NCBI RefSeq assembly: GCF_000165425.1
Contig: NW_001798990.1
Coordinates: 187,796-251,795 of the forward strand
Origin: Paramecium tetraurelia
Taxonomy: Eukaryota; Ciliophora; Oligohymenophorea; Peniculida; Parameciidae
DNA length: 64,000 nucleotides
Reading direction: 5' to 3'
The translations under genes were made by a program, and so were the position numbers. Shown one piece after another: positions 12,694 through 25,034 of this stretch. The notes beneath the pieces are model-generated. The model was not told the DNA's origin. It saw only the letters and a list, made by a program, of their open reading frames with translations, and did not search any database. The number at the start of each line of letters is the position of its first letter. Position 1 is the first letter of the stretch.

Positions 12694-13489
12694 ATAAATT
12701 TTTTAAAAATATAGATATTTTTTTTAATTGCCCTACACGTATTTAATTAACTCCCAAATACAATTCCCATTATTTACATCATAAATTTCAGACAATATAA
12801 AATTAACAACCAATTTGTTTATTCTTCAATCATTTATGAAATTACTCACTCCCAAACCTACATTTAAATACGCAAAATTAGATATCCTTAAACTATCACA
12901 TAACAAATTTGTTTTTCAAAATTATTTCTTTTTCTTAACTGAACAATTAATTTAGTATTTTAAACTCATATTTGAAAAAGAGAGCTGCAATAGTTCTGAA
13001 CATCAATAAAAATTTCCTCATAGAAATAAATATATTTTTTATTATCATTTTAATTATATAAATACTACACATTAGATAAAATCCATGCGATTAATATATG
13101 ATCACTTTAGAAATATATTAGAATAACAGAGTATTAACGAATGGAATCAAAAAGATAATCATGATTTGATTTTATTTTTGTAACATCAAAATTAATATTA
13201 TTTTTATTTCAAAATCATAGTTAAAAAAATAATAAGCCTACTTTGAAAAGTGTCAAATGTAGATTTATCTTAATTGAATTTCTTTTTTCTCGAAATTTCC
13301 TATATGTCGGACTTTTTAATATTGAAAAAATTCTTAAAAAGATATAAAAATTTCGAATAAGCTTAATATAATTTCAGTTTTAATCTTTAATTTACCTAAG
13401 TCAAATAAGTGGTTAACAAAAAGATTAGATAGATTAAGAGTATGCCTGAGTTTTTGACAAAACAAGATATCATTTTTTTCAATAGTTAT
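12694..13489. other. AT-rich intergenic region
   Basis: About 800 bp upstream of the BFR1-like gene. Many TGA triplets in every frame, long A and T runs. No gene, repeat array or structured RNA recognised. Confidence 0.5.
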
Positions 13490-13912
13490 ATGTTCTCATT
13501 CTTATAGTTAATATTATTCTTCTTAAATAATTTTGGATAGATTGAATAAAATAAATTGGAGTCGTATCATGGTTTTTTTGTACTTCTGTTAATTATGTAA
13601 TCTTTGGGATACAAATTCAATTGCTCATCTTTCATATATTATGTTCTTGATTTAGAAATAGAACTTTTATCGATCTTTTAATCTCCGAAGTAAATAATAA
13701 ATCAAAATAGATATTCGCTTAAATAGGGGAATTTTAGTGTTATTGGGATTGAATTGCAAACTATGATTCAGCACAGCATTACTGAATTAAATATCATATA
13801 AGAATACATATAATTCTCTTTACTATTGATCATATTTACATAGGTGTCAAAAGTAAAAAATAAGTTAAATTATGTCCTAACTTCCAGGGACTTTTATATT
13901 TTAAACATATGA
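13490..13912 (+). CDS. Possible secreted or membrane-anchored small protein
   Basis: An uninterrupted frame of 140 codons, ATG 13490 to TGA 13910-13912. It opens MFSFLQLILFFLNNFGQIEQ, which looks like a signal peptide with a cleavage site after NNFG; a second hydrophobic run (FFVLLLIMQSLGY) and a third (FSLLLIIFTQV) follow. With one stop codon and AT-rich sequence, a frame this long has a fair chance of arising randomly, so the signal-peptide look is the main support. No family recognised. Confidence 0.35.
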
Positions 13913-14132
13913 GTATTGCATTCATGATGATTTTAATTTGTAATTTAAATTGAAATAGGGGTGTTTGAAGGATTATTTTTCTTTAATTAATCAATTTTTT
14001 AAAATATAATGTTTCTTCTCCACATTGATATCTCTAACCACAAATTATATTCTAGTTTTTTTAAGGTAGATTAGATACTAGTGTATGTTGTTAAGGTTAA
14101 GTTAATATTTTTTATATTAATAATTTTATAAA

Positions 14133-14833
14133 ATGAATTAACCACAGACTCGCTAAGTATAGAAATTAACAATTGATGATAAAGTAAGTAGATCTACTTA
14201 ATATTTTTAGTAAAAATTTGAATTATAAAAGGAAATATTCATTACAATCAGATTAATTGATATGGTAGAAAAGTGTGCATAATTAGCTGATGATAAAATA
14301 ACACCAGAAAAACATTCTTAAGAAATCACAAAGTTGATTGAAAGGTACAAAAATTTTACATCAAAAATCGATAAATACGATCTCAACTAATTCATAAAGG
14401 TACACATGATAATTCTATTGATTAGGAATACGGACTCGAAGATTGCAAATTTGGAATTGATAGAATAAACAAAGGACCACCTTAAATTAAATAAGGAAAC
14501 AGAATTTAATTAGTTGTTGATCTAATGCAAAGATTCTATTTGATGCAAGATATCATCTTAGAAAATAAGGACAATCCAAAAACATAAGTCTTCAAGCCAA
14601 TTGTAGATTAGTTGATAATGCTTTTAATTAGAGCCAAAACTGAACTTCCTCCTTACAAATCATACTTGGAAGATTTGCAATAATTGTAATATCAATTCCT
14701 TATTGTGTTTAGCTCAAAACAACATCTTGAAAATTAGATTATTGGTGTGATACCTGAAGAGGAATTTTAAAAGTTTGAAAGTATAATAGATTTGGCTTAG
14801 CAAAGTTTTATGACTTCCCATTCACAACAATGA
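14133..14833 (+). CDS. VPS28: Vps28, ESCRT-I subunit
   Basis: ESCRT-I subunit that sorts ubiquitinated cargo at endosomes and contacts ESCRT-II through its C-terminal four-helix domain. Starts MNQPQTRQVQKLTIDDK at 14133, ends SHSQQ then TGA 14831-14833. Introns at 14184-14210 (27 nt) and 14400-14425 (26 nt). The N-terminal half follows the family (core-binding helices, then EYGLEDCKFGIDRINKGPP, matching the RLDCPLAMERIKEDRP block); the C-terminal half has VVDLMQRFYLMQDIILEN and LPPYKSYLEDL, matching FITVMDKLRL and LPPDFEG...WLQTL. Length of about 215 residues matches Vps28. Tail-to-tail with Cbf5, 96 bp apart. Confidence 0.93.
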
Positions 14834-14929
14834 GCATAATTGTTTAAATATCGATTAAATTCTATTCAGTATTAATTAGTTTCATCATTTATTATACTTT
14901 TTTATATTGTTAATGTTAAACATATTAAA

Positions 14930-16377
14930 TCATTCTTCCTCCTCTTAAACGACTTACTTTTTCTTTTTCTTTGGTTTTTCAACGACTTCAGGTACTTCTA
15001 CTTCCTCTTCCTTTGACACTTTTGGTTATTATTCGTCTTTAAGAATGTTATTGTTTTCTTCAGTAACGTAGAATTACTACCAATCTTAGGGAGTATTGGC
15101 ATTTGGTTTTCCATGTGGGTCAAGCAATCCCTCTTTAATCAAAGCCTTCTTTCTAAGTGCTCTTGGTCCAGTACCCCATCTAAAAAGGATAAGACAATAA
15201 TATACTTTCTTGGATAGGTCTCTCTGTCCATAATGACTCTCTTGGATTTGCAAACGACTCCATGATCACATGATGCAATCTCACCTGTTGTCATTTAACT
15301 AACATATAAAACTGAATAAATTACGCAATAGCTACAGCAATGGCTTCTCCTTTGGTTGTGATCAACACAATTTCATCACCAATATCGATCTTATCATCAA
15401 ATCTAAGAACTCCTGGAACCATTAGTTTTGCTCCATAACAAATAGCATTAACAGTGGAATCCTTAACGACAACTCTCTTATAGTTTGTCAAGAGAACCTC
15501 CAATGGGATGATCACATGTCTTAAATATGATTCATCCTTAAATTTTTCATATCGATATTAGGCATCCAATACGTCATGCATTGAGACCATGTACTTGTTT
15601 TCATCCAATATTCCTGATCTTACTCTTCTCAACTCTTCCATGTGACCTCCTACTCCCAATAACAAACCCAAATGAACACATAGAGTTCTTACGTATGTTC
15701 CTGCTTCACAACTCATCCAAAAGATTCCCAATCTCTTTTCAGGGTCATACTCAAACAATTTACTCTCATAAATTGTTCTAACTCTTAATTCTCTTTTCAC
15801 TGCTGAAATCGCAGGTGGCTTCTAAAATACAGCACCTGTCAAATCTTAAATAGCCTTCTCTAACTTAGCTGCTGATGATATTGCATCATGTAATCTAAAA
15901 TATTATTATATCTTTATTACCTTATTATTCCGACGTACTCCTTACCAGCTGATTACTATGCCTTCACTAGTCTTGTTGCTCTATTTAGACACACAATCAA
16001 TGCTCCTGTAACCTTTGGGTCAAGAGTCCCTGAATGGCCTGTCTTATCAACTTTTAATATTCTCTTGATCCATGATACAACTTCGTGAGATGATGGATTT
16101 GATGGCTTGTCAAGATTTATAACACCGTATTTCAAATGTTCAATTAGTGGTCTCTTTAATGGAGTCTATTATATTAATAATCTATCCTTACTGATCCACT
16201 TGGAATTGGTGTATAATGTGAGGTCAATATGTTCATCCTTTCATAATTCTTCAATAACAATGGCCAATTGGAGGAATCAATTTTGGGTCCCTAATGACTA
16301 GTTCTTATCACATCCTCGTCTTAAACTTATTCAACTTCTTCAACTCTCTTTGATTTTTTTACCTTAGTTGTGGCCAT
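14930..16377 (-). CDS. CBF5: Cbf5/dyskerin, H/ACA snoRNP pseudouridine synthase
   Basis: Catalytic subunit of H/ACA ribonucleoproteins; converts uridine to pseudouridine in rRNA and snRNA in the nucleolus. Starts [14 protein letters not shown] (16375-16377), ends in a Lys-rich tail and TGA at 14930-14932. Introns at 16166-16191, 15895-15920, 15299-15324 and 15180-15205, all 26 nt. Order: [20 protein letters not shown], the catalytic motif [11 protein letters not shown] with its Asp, [43 protein letters not shown], then the PUA domain ([47 protein letters not shown]). Full length of about 450 residues; all key residues present. Strongly conserved. Confidence 0.97.
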
Positions 16378-16515
16378 TGATTTCTTTTTTTTAATTATAT
16401 AAAAAAATTTCTAATTAAAAAGCTAATCCCTTAAATACTAATTAATTAAACTATAAAAAAGGAGAATTCAATATTACTAATAAAATACCTGTCTATTATA
16501 AATCAAATTATTAAA

Positions 16516-18834
16516 ATGCATTCTCCAAAATCTATACCAAGTAAAGCTACAAAAAGTTTTGGTCTCAATTTTAACATTAATTTTGATCATACTTATGATG
16601 CCCAAATATTAGAATTTTTAATATTATCTAACACATTTATGTGCAGTAAAATATTTATATTAATTATAAATGGATTAAAGCTAGAGATTTGTGTTAGTAA
16701 AAGCAATACTTCCTCAGAAAGATATGCATTATGTAAGCTTAATTAATGAATAATTAAAATTGCAAAAGAAGTATCCCTAATACATTCTAGCAATAAATGG
16801 CTATGATTTTTTTGAAGATAAAACTTTATTACAAATTACCTATAATTGCAGCAAATATGCAAAATCCTTAACTGAAGTATAGTTTAAAACTTAGGAAGAA
16901 AAATTTAGAATATTTGATTAGCTAATTGAGATTGCAGAGTTTTTAGAAAAGAATAAAATTTTACATAATAATATTAAAAAAAATAATCTAATTATTGATC
17001 ATAATAAATTGTATCTTACAGACTTTGGATATATTGCAGGATAACCCGATCTAAATATATTTAGGAATAAATTAAATTTTATAAATCTCAATCTAAACTA
17101 AAAAAAATAAATTTATCCATATTTAACAAAAGGTTTGATGGAAGCAATAATTACTTACAATGAAAGGTAATTAAAATAAAAATTAGAAAAGAGAGAACCT
17201 ATAGAAATAATGCAATATGATTAGCATGTATTAACATCTTTAATGGTAGAAATATTTTCTCCATTGGAATGGAATAATTGTGATCTTTCATATTTAAAAG
17301 ATTTTTCTTTCAGTCAGAAAATAGGATACATAAAAATCAACAATTTAGATTTACAAGATTATGCCATTGTCATAATAGAATAAATACTAAATTTTAGGTT
17401 TTAAAAGGAAAATTAATTGACCCTAGAATTTCCTAGACGTTTAGAGCCTATGTTAAAGAAAATCGACAAATAGCGAGTATTAAATAATAAGAATTTGGAA
17501 TTGGTTGAAGATTACTTTAAAAATAAAGATTTCGAATTTGATTTAGGATTATTATACTGCTTTACTACTTGTAAACTACTTGAATTAGAAACTTAGGTAG
17601 AGTAATCAGGTAAAGAATTCGATTGCAAATTAAGAAAAGAAATATCTAGAATTTTAGCAATTCTTAATATGATTGATAATTAAATATTTTAAAAGAAAGA
17701 TTTTGAAAAATTAGAATCATTAGATGATAAATTATTCTGTTTAGCTTATTTGGATGAATAATTTGAAACCTTTGAGATTTCAAAAAATAGAGATCAAACT
17801 TAGAAAATAGAGAAATTATTATATAATTATTCTTTAAAATATTAATTAATAGAATTTTATGATTAAATAAACAGAGAATCAAAGGATTAATTTATGGTAA
17901 ATCAAGCATTTTAGAAATAATATAGGAACCAATTATACATTCATCCAGAGACTTTTGAATAAAATGAAATTCTAAAGGAATATATAAATATTCACATTAA
18001 AATTGAAATCTAGTTTGATATCAATCAAGATGAAACGATAAAGAAAGATACGATTATTATAAAATAAAGAAATAAGGGGGACCAAACAATTTTACATATT
18101 AAAAAAAATAATGAAGACGAGAAGATTATTCATGAGGTTTGTGTTGATCATATCAATTATATCAAGCATCTAAAAGTTGTGAAACTAAATAGACATTTTT
18201 AACCTACGCCTACTGTAGTGTTTAAATTAATAAAAAAATTTAAATATTATACACCTTTAGTTTTATTGAAAAAGCAAAAGCAATTAGCAGAATTAATAGA
18301 TTACAACAAAAAAATAAAATATAAAGGGGAATGTGATTTTGACGAAGATAATCGAGATATCATTTTTTAAGGGAAAGGCATTAGAGAAATACTAGAATCT
18401 GATTAAACAACTCTTAAAATTGGAGATGTATATAAAGTAAGTGGAACTTTTAAGAATAATATTTTGGAAGGAGATTAAATCAAAACTTTTTATTATCACT
18501 TTATTGAAAATAAAAGAACTTTTAGTATAGGAAAGTATAAGAATGAGTAATTAAGTGGCAGACATGAACATTATTTAATAAATTAGCCTAATGAATATGT
18601 CAAGACTATACATCATTGTTCTTGCTGTTTCTGTTCTCCCTTATAATCCTGTTATTATTGGCGCGCATGGTGTGCTTGGTGTCCTTGTTTGTTTAGATAT
18701 TACTGGCAAATAATTTGACAGTTTAATATATGGATTGAATCAAAATTAAAAAATATTATATCATCATTTATTATTAGGAGTATATAATAAACAATGTAGG
18801 TAATAAAAAATCATTAAAAAATTGGTACTTTGTG
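16516..18834 (+). CDS. Divergent protein kinase-like protein (predicted pseudokinase)
   Basis: Starts MHSPKSIPSKATKSFG at 16516; a 25-nt intron at 16693-16717 restores the frame. Residues about 60-200 resemble a kinase domain: LIEIAEFLEKNKILHNNIKKNN, then LYLTDFGYIAG. The HRDxKxxN loop reads HNNIKKNN, so the catalytic Asp is Asn, while DFG is kept; I see no Gly-rich loop. The remaining 550 residues are unrecognised and include MORN-like phrases near the end (GTFKNNILEGDQIK, GKYKNEQLSGRHEH) and a short Cys/Trp-rich patch (CSCCFCSP, then CYYWRAWCAWCPC) that could be lipid-modified. Ends at TGA 18832-18834, inside the opposite gene's end. Confidence 0.75.
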
Positions 18835-20133
18835 AAGATGAAAAAGGTTGAGAATTATTTATTGAGTGATTGTCATATTTGAGAATGAGTCATTCAGATC
18901 TTCATTAAAATCTTCATCATCTTCTTCGTAAATGTTGTGGAACTGCAAATTAGGTAATTGTATTTCCTAATCGATGGTTTGCTGTTTCAGTTTAGCACTT
19001 TGATTTTGGGTGCCAATAATTTAAATAATTTTTTATTAAATTTGATTAATGAAATTCCAGATGAATAAATTTCTTAATTGTTCATCATTAGAATAATAGA
19101 GTTTTTAGAATTGCTGGTTGTTGATCTTCAATAATTAGATCATGATAAGACTTGAATTGACTTAATGAAACTTGGTTCCAAATATACTCATTAAATGATA
19201 CGGTTTTTCAAATAAGGATTTCATTTCTTCTGTCAATTCTGTGAAAGTGTATTGAATAAACTGTTTGATTTTGTTCCAGATAGGTGATTTATCTTGATTG
19301 TCTTTGATGACGGTGTAATTGCATAGCCATAATTGATTTGGTAGGGCTTTAAAAGTATTTCGAGTGAATGGTATTTTTTCGTTGTTTATAAAACAATAAA
19401 TTGCATCTATTATTAATCTATCGGAACCAATGATTTATATTTGATCTGTAATGCTAACAATTTCTACCATGTCGGCACACACAGGCAACTAGTCAGTAAA
19501 GGGAACCACAGGGAATTTCCCTGATCCATGAGAAGCTAGTTTTATAAGCTATTTATATCTATCTTCGACAATTCTGAGGGAGAAATTCCGTTTGTAGCAA
19601 ATTTGCTTATCAAATAGAAATATGGGCATGGAATGTACTTGTTAATCTTGAAGGACGAATTTCTCTTCGGTTTCGCAGTACCATTGTAAAAATTGATTAA
19701 AAAGAAGATTGATGTTGGGGTCTGTGATCATACACTATTGGAGACAAACGGGACAGTACTGTTCGACCAAGTCGTTTTGGAAACATTGAGAGCAAAAGAG
19801 GTGTTGGCAGGGCAATACGACAGGATTAATGGGAGTAAGGCCACAATCCAAACATAAAACTATTTATGGAAATTCTGTTTGGAGAACTAAATTTCGGATA
19901 GGGGCATAAAAGTTACCTTCTGGTCCTTGTTCGAAGAGTATCAACAATACTTCCTTTAGCATTTCGTTGACTGGCCATTCTGGTAATGTAGGTTTTCTAC
20001 ATAGGGGACAGGAGTGATTTAGTTTCAAATGATGATTGATGCATTTTTCGCAGAAGGAGTGTCCACAAGACAAGCAGGTCGGATCGCTTAAATGATTCAA
20101 ACAAATAGTACAATTGAATTCAATTTTTTACAT
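18811..20133 (-). CDS. LONRF-type protein: two RING fingers plus Lon substrate-binding domain
   Basis: Predicted E3 ubiquitin ligase. Starts MQKIEFNCTICLNHL at 20131-20133 with no intron seen; ends VPIFQ and TGA at 18811-18813. RING 1 at about residues 8-47: CTIC...CLSCGHSFCEKC...CPLC. RING 2 at about 98-140: CLDC...CQHLFCSQC...CPVC. A Lon N-terminal-like domain follows from about 185 (MPIFLFDKQICYKRNFSLRI, EDRYKQLI, GKFPVVPF). This domain order is that of animal LONRF1-3, though the TPR repeats those carry between the RINGs are absent. An acidic stretch (EEDDEDFNEDLND) is near the end. About 440 residues. Confidence 0.85.
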
Positions 20134-20426
20134 ATTAAGTTTATAAACAAGAATTTAAGATTAATGTTTTGAAGATGATTATATTGGAATATTTTAAATT
20201 CTTAAGTGTTCTTGTTGTTCTGAAACAATTTTGATGGTCACGTGAATTTTAACAACTAGCATAATTATTTATTTTTATTACTCAGTTATAGAGTGTGATA
20301 ATTAATGTTTTTTTATTCTTAAATTAAATCTAAAGATATCTTATTTATCAAATAGTCAAATCACATTAAACTGAAATTCGCAAGATTAAAGCAAGAATGA
20401 TAAAAAAATAAATATATTATAAAATA
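20134..20426. promoter_or_regulatory. Divergent upstream region of LONRF-like and ORP genes
   Basis: 293 bp between two divergent start codons. AT-rich, no gene seen; presumably contains both promoters. No defined element could be recognised. Confidence 0.5.
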
Positions 20427-22093
20427 ATGATTTGCTGCTCATCATCAAAGAAGAAAGATGATAACAAAAAACCAATTGAGATATTAGAACAAATCGCACC
20501 TGAGAATCAATAAGGAGATAAGTAAACTAATCAGTTATAAATTTGAACATAGATCCTGTAGAACCAATCAATAGCAAGAGGTAGAGTTGGAAATGGAAGA
20601 ACGACCTAAGAAAAATTCAGTGGGGTATCAAGTGTAAGATGAAAATGTCTCAGCATCAATATGTCCCTCATTTGTGGTTGGCAAAACTCCGTTTACTCTT
20701 TTCGTTATGAGTCTCCTTGAGAAATAATAAAACATGAAAAAGGAGTCTCAATAACAGGAGGAAATGAAGATCGACTTTTAGGAAGATTTGAGTGTGATTG
20801 TCAGTTACCCCCAAATAGAGGCTGAAGTTAAGAATAACGAAAAAGACAAATCATAACTTGTAGACATTCCTGATCAGCCTGAAGTGATCTAGGAGGAGGA
20901 TGAGGAAGATGACGATCGAGAGATGTCAGAGGAGGAGGCCAAGAATGCAGCCATCTTCAAATGGGCCAAAGAAATACATGATTACAATACAGACAATACT
21001 GAAGAATTGATTTCGAAGGCTGTCTCTAATTTTAAACCACTTCAATCAAAGGAGGAATCAAGGTCCACCTTAGCACATAAGGATGGAGGTAAAGTGTGCA
21101 AAAATAAAAAATTAATTAGAACCTTGAGAGCCATTGGCAAAGAGTTGATCAAATAAATTGGTAAACAAATTTTATCTGGAAATTTAAATTTAACAACTGT
21201 GTCATTCCCTATCAAGGCCATGATACCCAAATCAGCACTTGAGAAGGTCTTGATGTCTAGTTGTCTCTTCCCACTCTACATCAACAGAGCTGTTCTGGAG
21301 AAAGATCCCATCGAAAGAGTAAAGTATCAACCCTATTATTAGATGAAGCTAATTATTTGTGCCACCTTAGGTAATTTCTATTTGAATTGCTCCTTTCTCA
21401 AACCCTTAAATCCCATCCTTGGAGAAACCATCTCTGGTCTCTATCAAGATGGCACTACCGCATATGCTGAACAGATCTCACACCACCCTCCCATTAGTTA
21501 CTTTTTAACCATAGGTCCCAAAAATAGTTATAAATTTTATGGTTATTACAATTACGAGGCCAAAGCAGGAGTCAACTCACTCTCCTTGAGGAATAAAGGC
21601 AAAAGGTTTTTGTAATTTGCTGATGGAGAATTAATTGAGTACAACTTCGCCGGAGAAGAATATAGTGGTAGTTTCTGGGGTCCCATGAAAGTCGAATGCA
21701 AAGGCAAGATTACATTTTTGGATAAAAAGAACGACATTTCAGCTTGTGTTGAATTGGATAGTGTAAGGTGGAAGGCATCAGATTACTTGTCTGGAGAAAT
21801 CAAACAGAAAGGCAAAAAAGTCTGTAAAATCTATGGATCCTATATGGGCTACATAGAATTTGGAGAAGTCAGATATTGGGATGTCAATTACATACGTCCA
21901 TACGAATGCAAAGTCTTTAAACCTAATCAATTTCTTTTGAGTGATGCTTCCTTCAGACCAGGTATCCAATTGTTATATCCATGTAGATTTAAGATAACTT
22001 AAACGCAATAAAGTACAAGAGGCTCAGAAAGAGAAGGATGATCTGGAAATGCAATAGAGACAAGATGCTAAACTCAGAAAACCCAAAAAATGA
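20427..22093 (+). CDS. Oxysterol-binding-protein-related protein (ORD only)
   Basis: Lipid transfer protein of the OSBP/ORP family, exchanging sterol or phosphatidylserine for PI4P at membrane contacts. Starts MICCSSSKKKDDNKK at 20427; introns at 20522-20552 and 21983-22013 (31 nt each); ends KLRKPKK then TGA 22091-22093. The N-terminal 200 residues are acidic and low in complexity with no PH domain visible. The ORD holds the signature EQISHHPPISYF, preceded by FLKPLNPILGETISG, and later FLDKKNDI and GEVRYWDV regions. The MICC start could allow lipid attachment to the Cys pair (inference). No FFAT motif noticed. About 530 residues. Confidence 0.92.
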
Positions 22094-22394
22094 TTTTCAC
22101 TGAATTATTGTTATTCATATTTATGCAAACAGTTTCTTAAATTTTGTATTTTATTTACAAATTGTAACTAAACTAATAATTTAATCAATTTTTTAATCAA
22201 ACTAATAAACAGAATTTATTGACGAAAATGAATTAATTCATCTTCTATATAATGTATTAAGGCTTTTGATGATGGTAAATAAATTTGAATTAATTTAAAA
22301 TTCACATGATTATTCCTAAATATTTCTGCTTTTTAATAAGCACAATTAATATTAATTTAATTGCTTTATTATATATAATTGTGGTTGTGTATAT
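22094..22394. other. Intergenic region between convergent genes
   Basis: About 300 bp, AT-rich, between the stop codons of the ORP gene and the dioxygenase-like gene. No gene seen; presumably the two 3' flanks. Confidence 0.55.
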
Positions 22395-23126
22395 TCATTC
22401 ATCAATTTTAAGTACAAACCCCAAAATGTCTCGAATTCCTACTTGGCTTTGATCGACTGGTTTATGGGAAGTGGAATAATTCCAGAGTGATTTATCATCG
22501 ATAATGTATCCTTCTCCGGGTTCGAGACTCATTTCAAATAGTAGCTTAGTTTTGTCAGGACTATATATTTGACTATCAGCTCCTTGACAATTGATCTTAT
22601 TAACTACTCCGATGATTTCTAAATCATTTCCATCTCGATTGGGTCCTTCTGGAGTCGACTGAGCAGGTTAGTCGGCGTAGGATATCTAATGATATTATAT
22701 ATGGAAACATACTGTTCTGACGGCATGCACAGAGATTTGAGCCTTTTTGTATTATTTTAATTGCCAAGTGATTTGAAGAGTATTGTAAAGGAAATCTTTG
22801 TAGATCTGATCGTGCTTCATCTCTTTTGTTAGTTCTTCGTAGACATTCGCATATTGGAGACATTTGGTTTCATCGTAATTGTCTAGACGATATTCTTCAT
22901 GGAACCTCGTCATATTGCCATCCTTGTCAAACTCAATTTGATAATTCATCATTCTTCTTTATCTCATGATTTTATCGGATGGCAATTTGAGTCTCTTTTG
23001 TAAATAGAGATCAGGCACTAGAGTTTCGAAATGAGGTTTGAGCTATTGAAAATCTGATTTGACATCCCTGTTCGTGAATGAAGCAAATGGGAATTTTGTT
23101 GATTTGAGTGCCTATAAAACTTTCAT
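22395..23126 (-). CDS. 2OG-Fe(II) dioxygenase-like protein (PF10014-type), ligand residue altered
   Basis: Starts MKVLQALKSTKFPFASFT (23124-23126); one 27-nt intron at 22686-22712; ends VLKIDE then TGA 22395-22397. About 235 residues. The C-terminal half resembles the 2OG-Fe dioxygenase family that includes BsmA: PEGPNRDGNDLEIIGVVNK, GADSQIYSPDK, LEPGEGYIIDDKSLWNYSTS. Family members normally have H-x-D at the PNRDG position (H-R-D-G); here the His is Asn. A later His near SHKP may or may not be the second ligand. Iron binding is therefore doubtful. The N-terminal half is unrecognised. Family call is from these motifs only. Confidence 0.7.
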
Positions 23127-23243
23127 AAAATAAATTAAACAATAGTCAAAAATAAAACTTATTTATTTTCAATTTTTGAAATACCTCTAAATCTATCTCT
23201 TTATATATATAAATGTGTCTCAAATTAATAAATCATAACTAAT

Positions 23244-24893
23244 TCAAATTTTATAAGGTGCCAAACTTGATCTTCTCACCTCTTCCACTTCCTACTCCTT
23301 GTCATGCAATCTCATGCGCAGACTCTCTACTTCACTAGCCAACACTACAATAATCGATAATTGATCTTAAAGCCTTTTTATTATAGAACCCTCGTCCGCA
23401 TATTACATTCTCCATTGTCTCAATTCATCGTCTTACACCTTAATTTCATCATTCAGTCGATCGATCTCAGCAGAAAGCACTCGACACTAAATATTTCAAT
23501 ACACTCAAATACATTTTCTTAGAATTTCTTTAACTATTCTACTTGGTCCTCCAATTGGAGAATTTGTTATTGCAATTTAGTGAGCAATCTCCTAAGATTT
23601 TCGATTTCTTATGATTTGTCTTCTATTGTATTTCGGTATGACACAACAGTGCTTTGGAATTCTTCAATTCTTGCAGAATACTATTAGATAATACTTGGTA
23701 GTTTAAGTGATAGTAATCTACTCCTTCTACTTGATCAACTGATTCAATTTGTCCACTTCAAGCAGGAGATTCTGATATCTGCCTTCCAATTCAGATTTCT
23801 TCTTTTAAACGTCCTGCAATTCAGTTAAGAGTTAATTTACTTTGCTCTTTTCAGTAAGGAACTCTAATATGAATTTAGTAAATACAATTATTGGCATTTT
23901 CCACTTAGGATTTCACTTAATTCAATTATTCCTATCTTTATTTCAATTAACCCTCCAAGGCAAGTATTGTGTCATTCAATTACTGATTCTCCTGTTGGAT
24001 TCGTTTATGATCATCATTTATCAACTATAATTTAAGATACTTTTATTTCCAACTCTCTGTTTCTTCTGACTTTGAAACCAACAACTTGTTCACTCTTTCT
24101 GTCTCATTTTTGTAGGATAACAATTGATTCTCCAATTCCCTTTACTTATTTATTTCTTTCTGGAGGATAACATTCTTCAGATCGTCGTTCTCCTTCTATT
24201 TTTGATTGCATAAATCCTTCCACTTCTTCAATTCGCCCTCTAGGAATTCTCTCTAATATGAAGAATTGAGTTCTTAGGTTTGAAGTGCCTTTTCCTATGA
24301 AATATAAATATTATTGTATTACAATTTCAGTTTTCATTTCAGATTCCAATTGATTCCTCAGAACTTGCATTTCATCCAATTTGATAGTCTCAAATTCTCT
24401 TAATTGTAGAGTGAGATTATCAATTTGATTGGAGAGGTTGACAACTCTACTCTCGTAATAATTGGTCTAGAGTTCCTTCTGCTCTTGAATTTCCTCCTAT
24501 AACGTGGTGATTTGGATGATGAGTTCATATTTCTCAATTTTGTGAGTCTCCACGACGTTGATCATTTCATTCAATTTATTAGTCAGATCTATTATTTATT
24601 AATTCCAAATGATGTCTATCTTAGGTATTATCTTGCATCTCTTTAATTCTGAAACGCAACTTTTCATTTTCTGATCCCAATCTCTCAATTTCACAAGCCA
24701 TCAAAAATTGGCATATCTGTGGACTCGATTTTTACTATCTACTTTCAGGAGTGGATCTGATATTATCAATTGAAGTTTCATGTATTTGATATCTTGTTTC
24801 ACGTGTTTAAGGAGTGTTAGAACGCACAGTCTTAGTTTCAGAGGTGTACTTATATTCTTAAATGTTCTAAATGCGTTGTTGCTAGTAAGACAT
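23244..24893 (-). CDS. Long coiled-coil protein
   Basis: Starts MSYQQQRIQNIQEYKYTS (24891-24893) and ends RRSSLAPYKI then TGA at 23244-23246. A basic, Ser/Thr-rich head of about 80 residues is followed by a nearly continuous coiled coil (for example LTNKLNEMINVVETHKIEKY, LDEMQVLRNQLESEMKTEI, VVNLSNQIDNLTLQLREF). At least three short introns are needed; the first, near 24600-24680, I could not place exactly. No other domain seen. About 500 residues; likely structural. Confidence 0.7.
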
Positions 24894-25034
24894 AAATTAA
24901 TTAATCAAAAATTGCAAATAGAGTTGAACAAATGAAGATAATTTAACTGATTTTTTACATTAGATTTTGTGATATATAATAATTTCAAATGATAAAACTT
25001 AAATACGTAATATATTAGTATGTTGTTTATATAT

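Noticed and set aside
16516-18834. MORN-domain membership for the pseudokinase as a main call
   Set aside because: Only two weak MORN-like phrases near the C-terminus; too little to call the domain.
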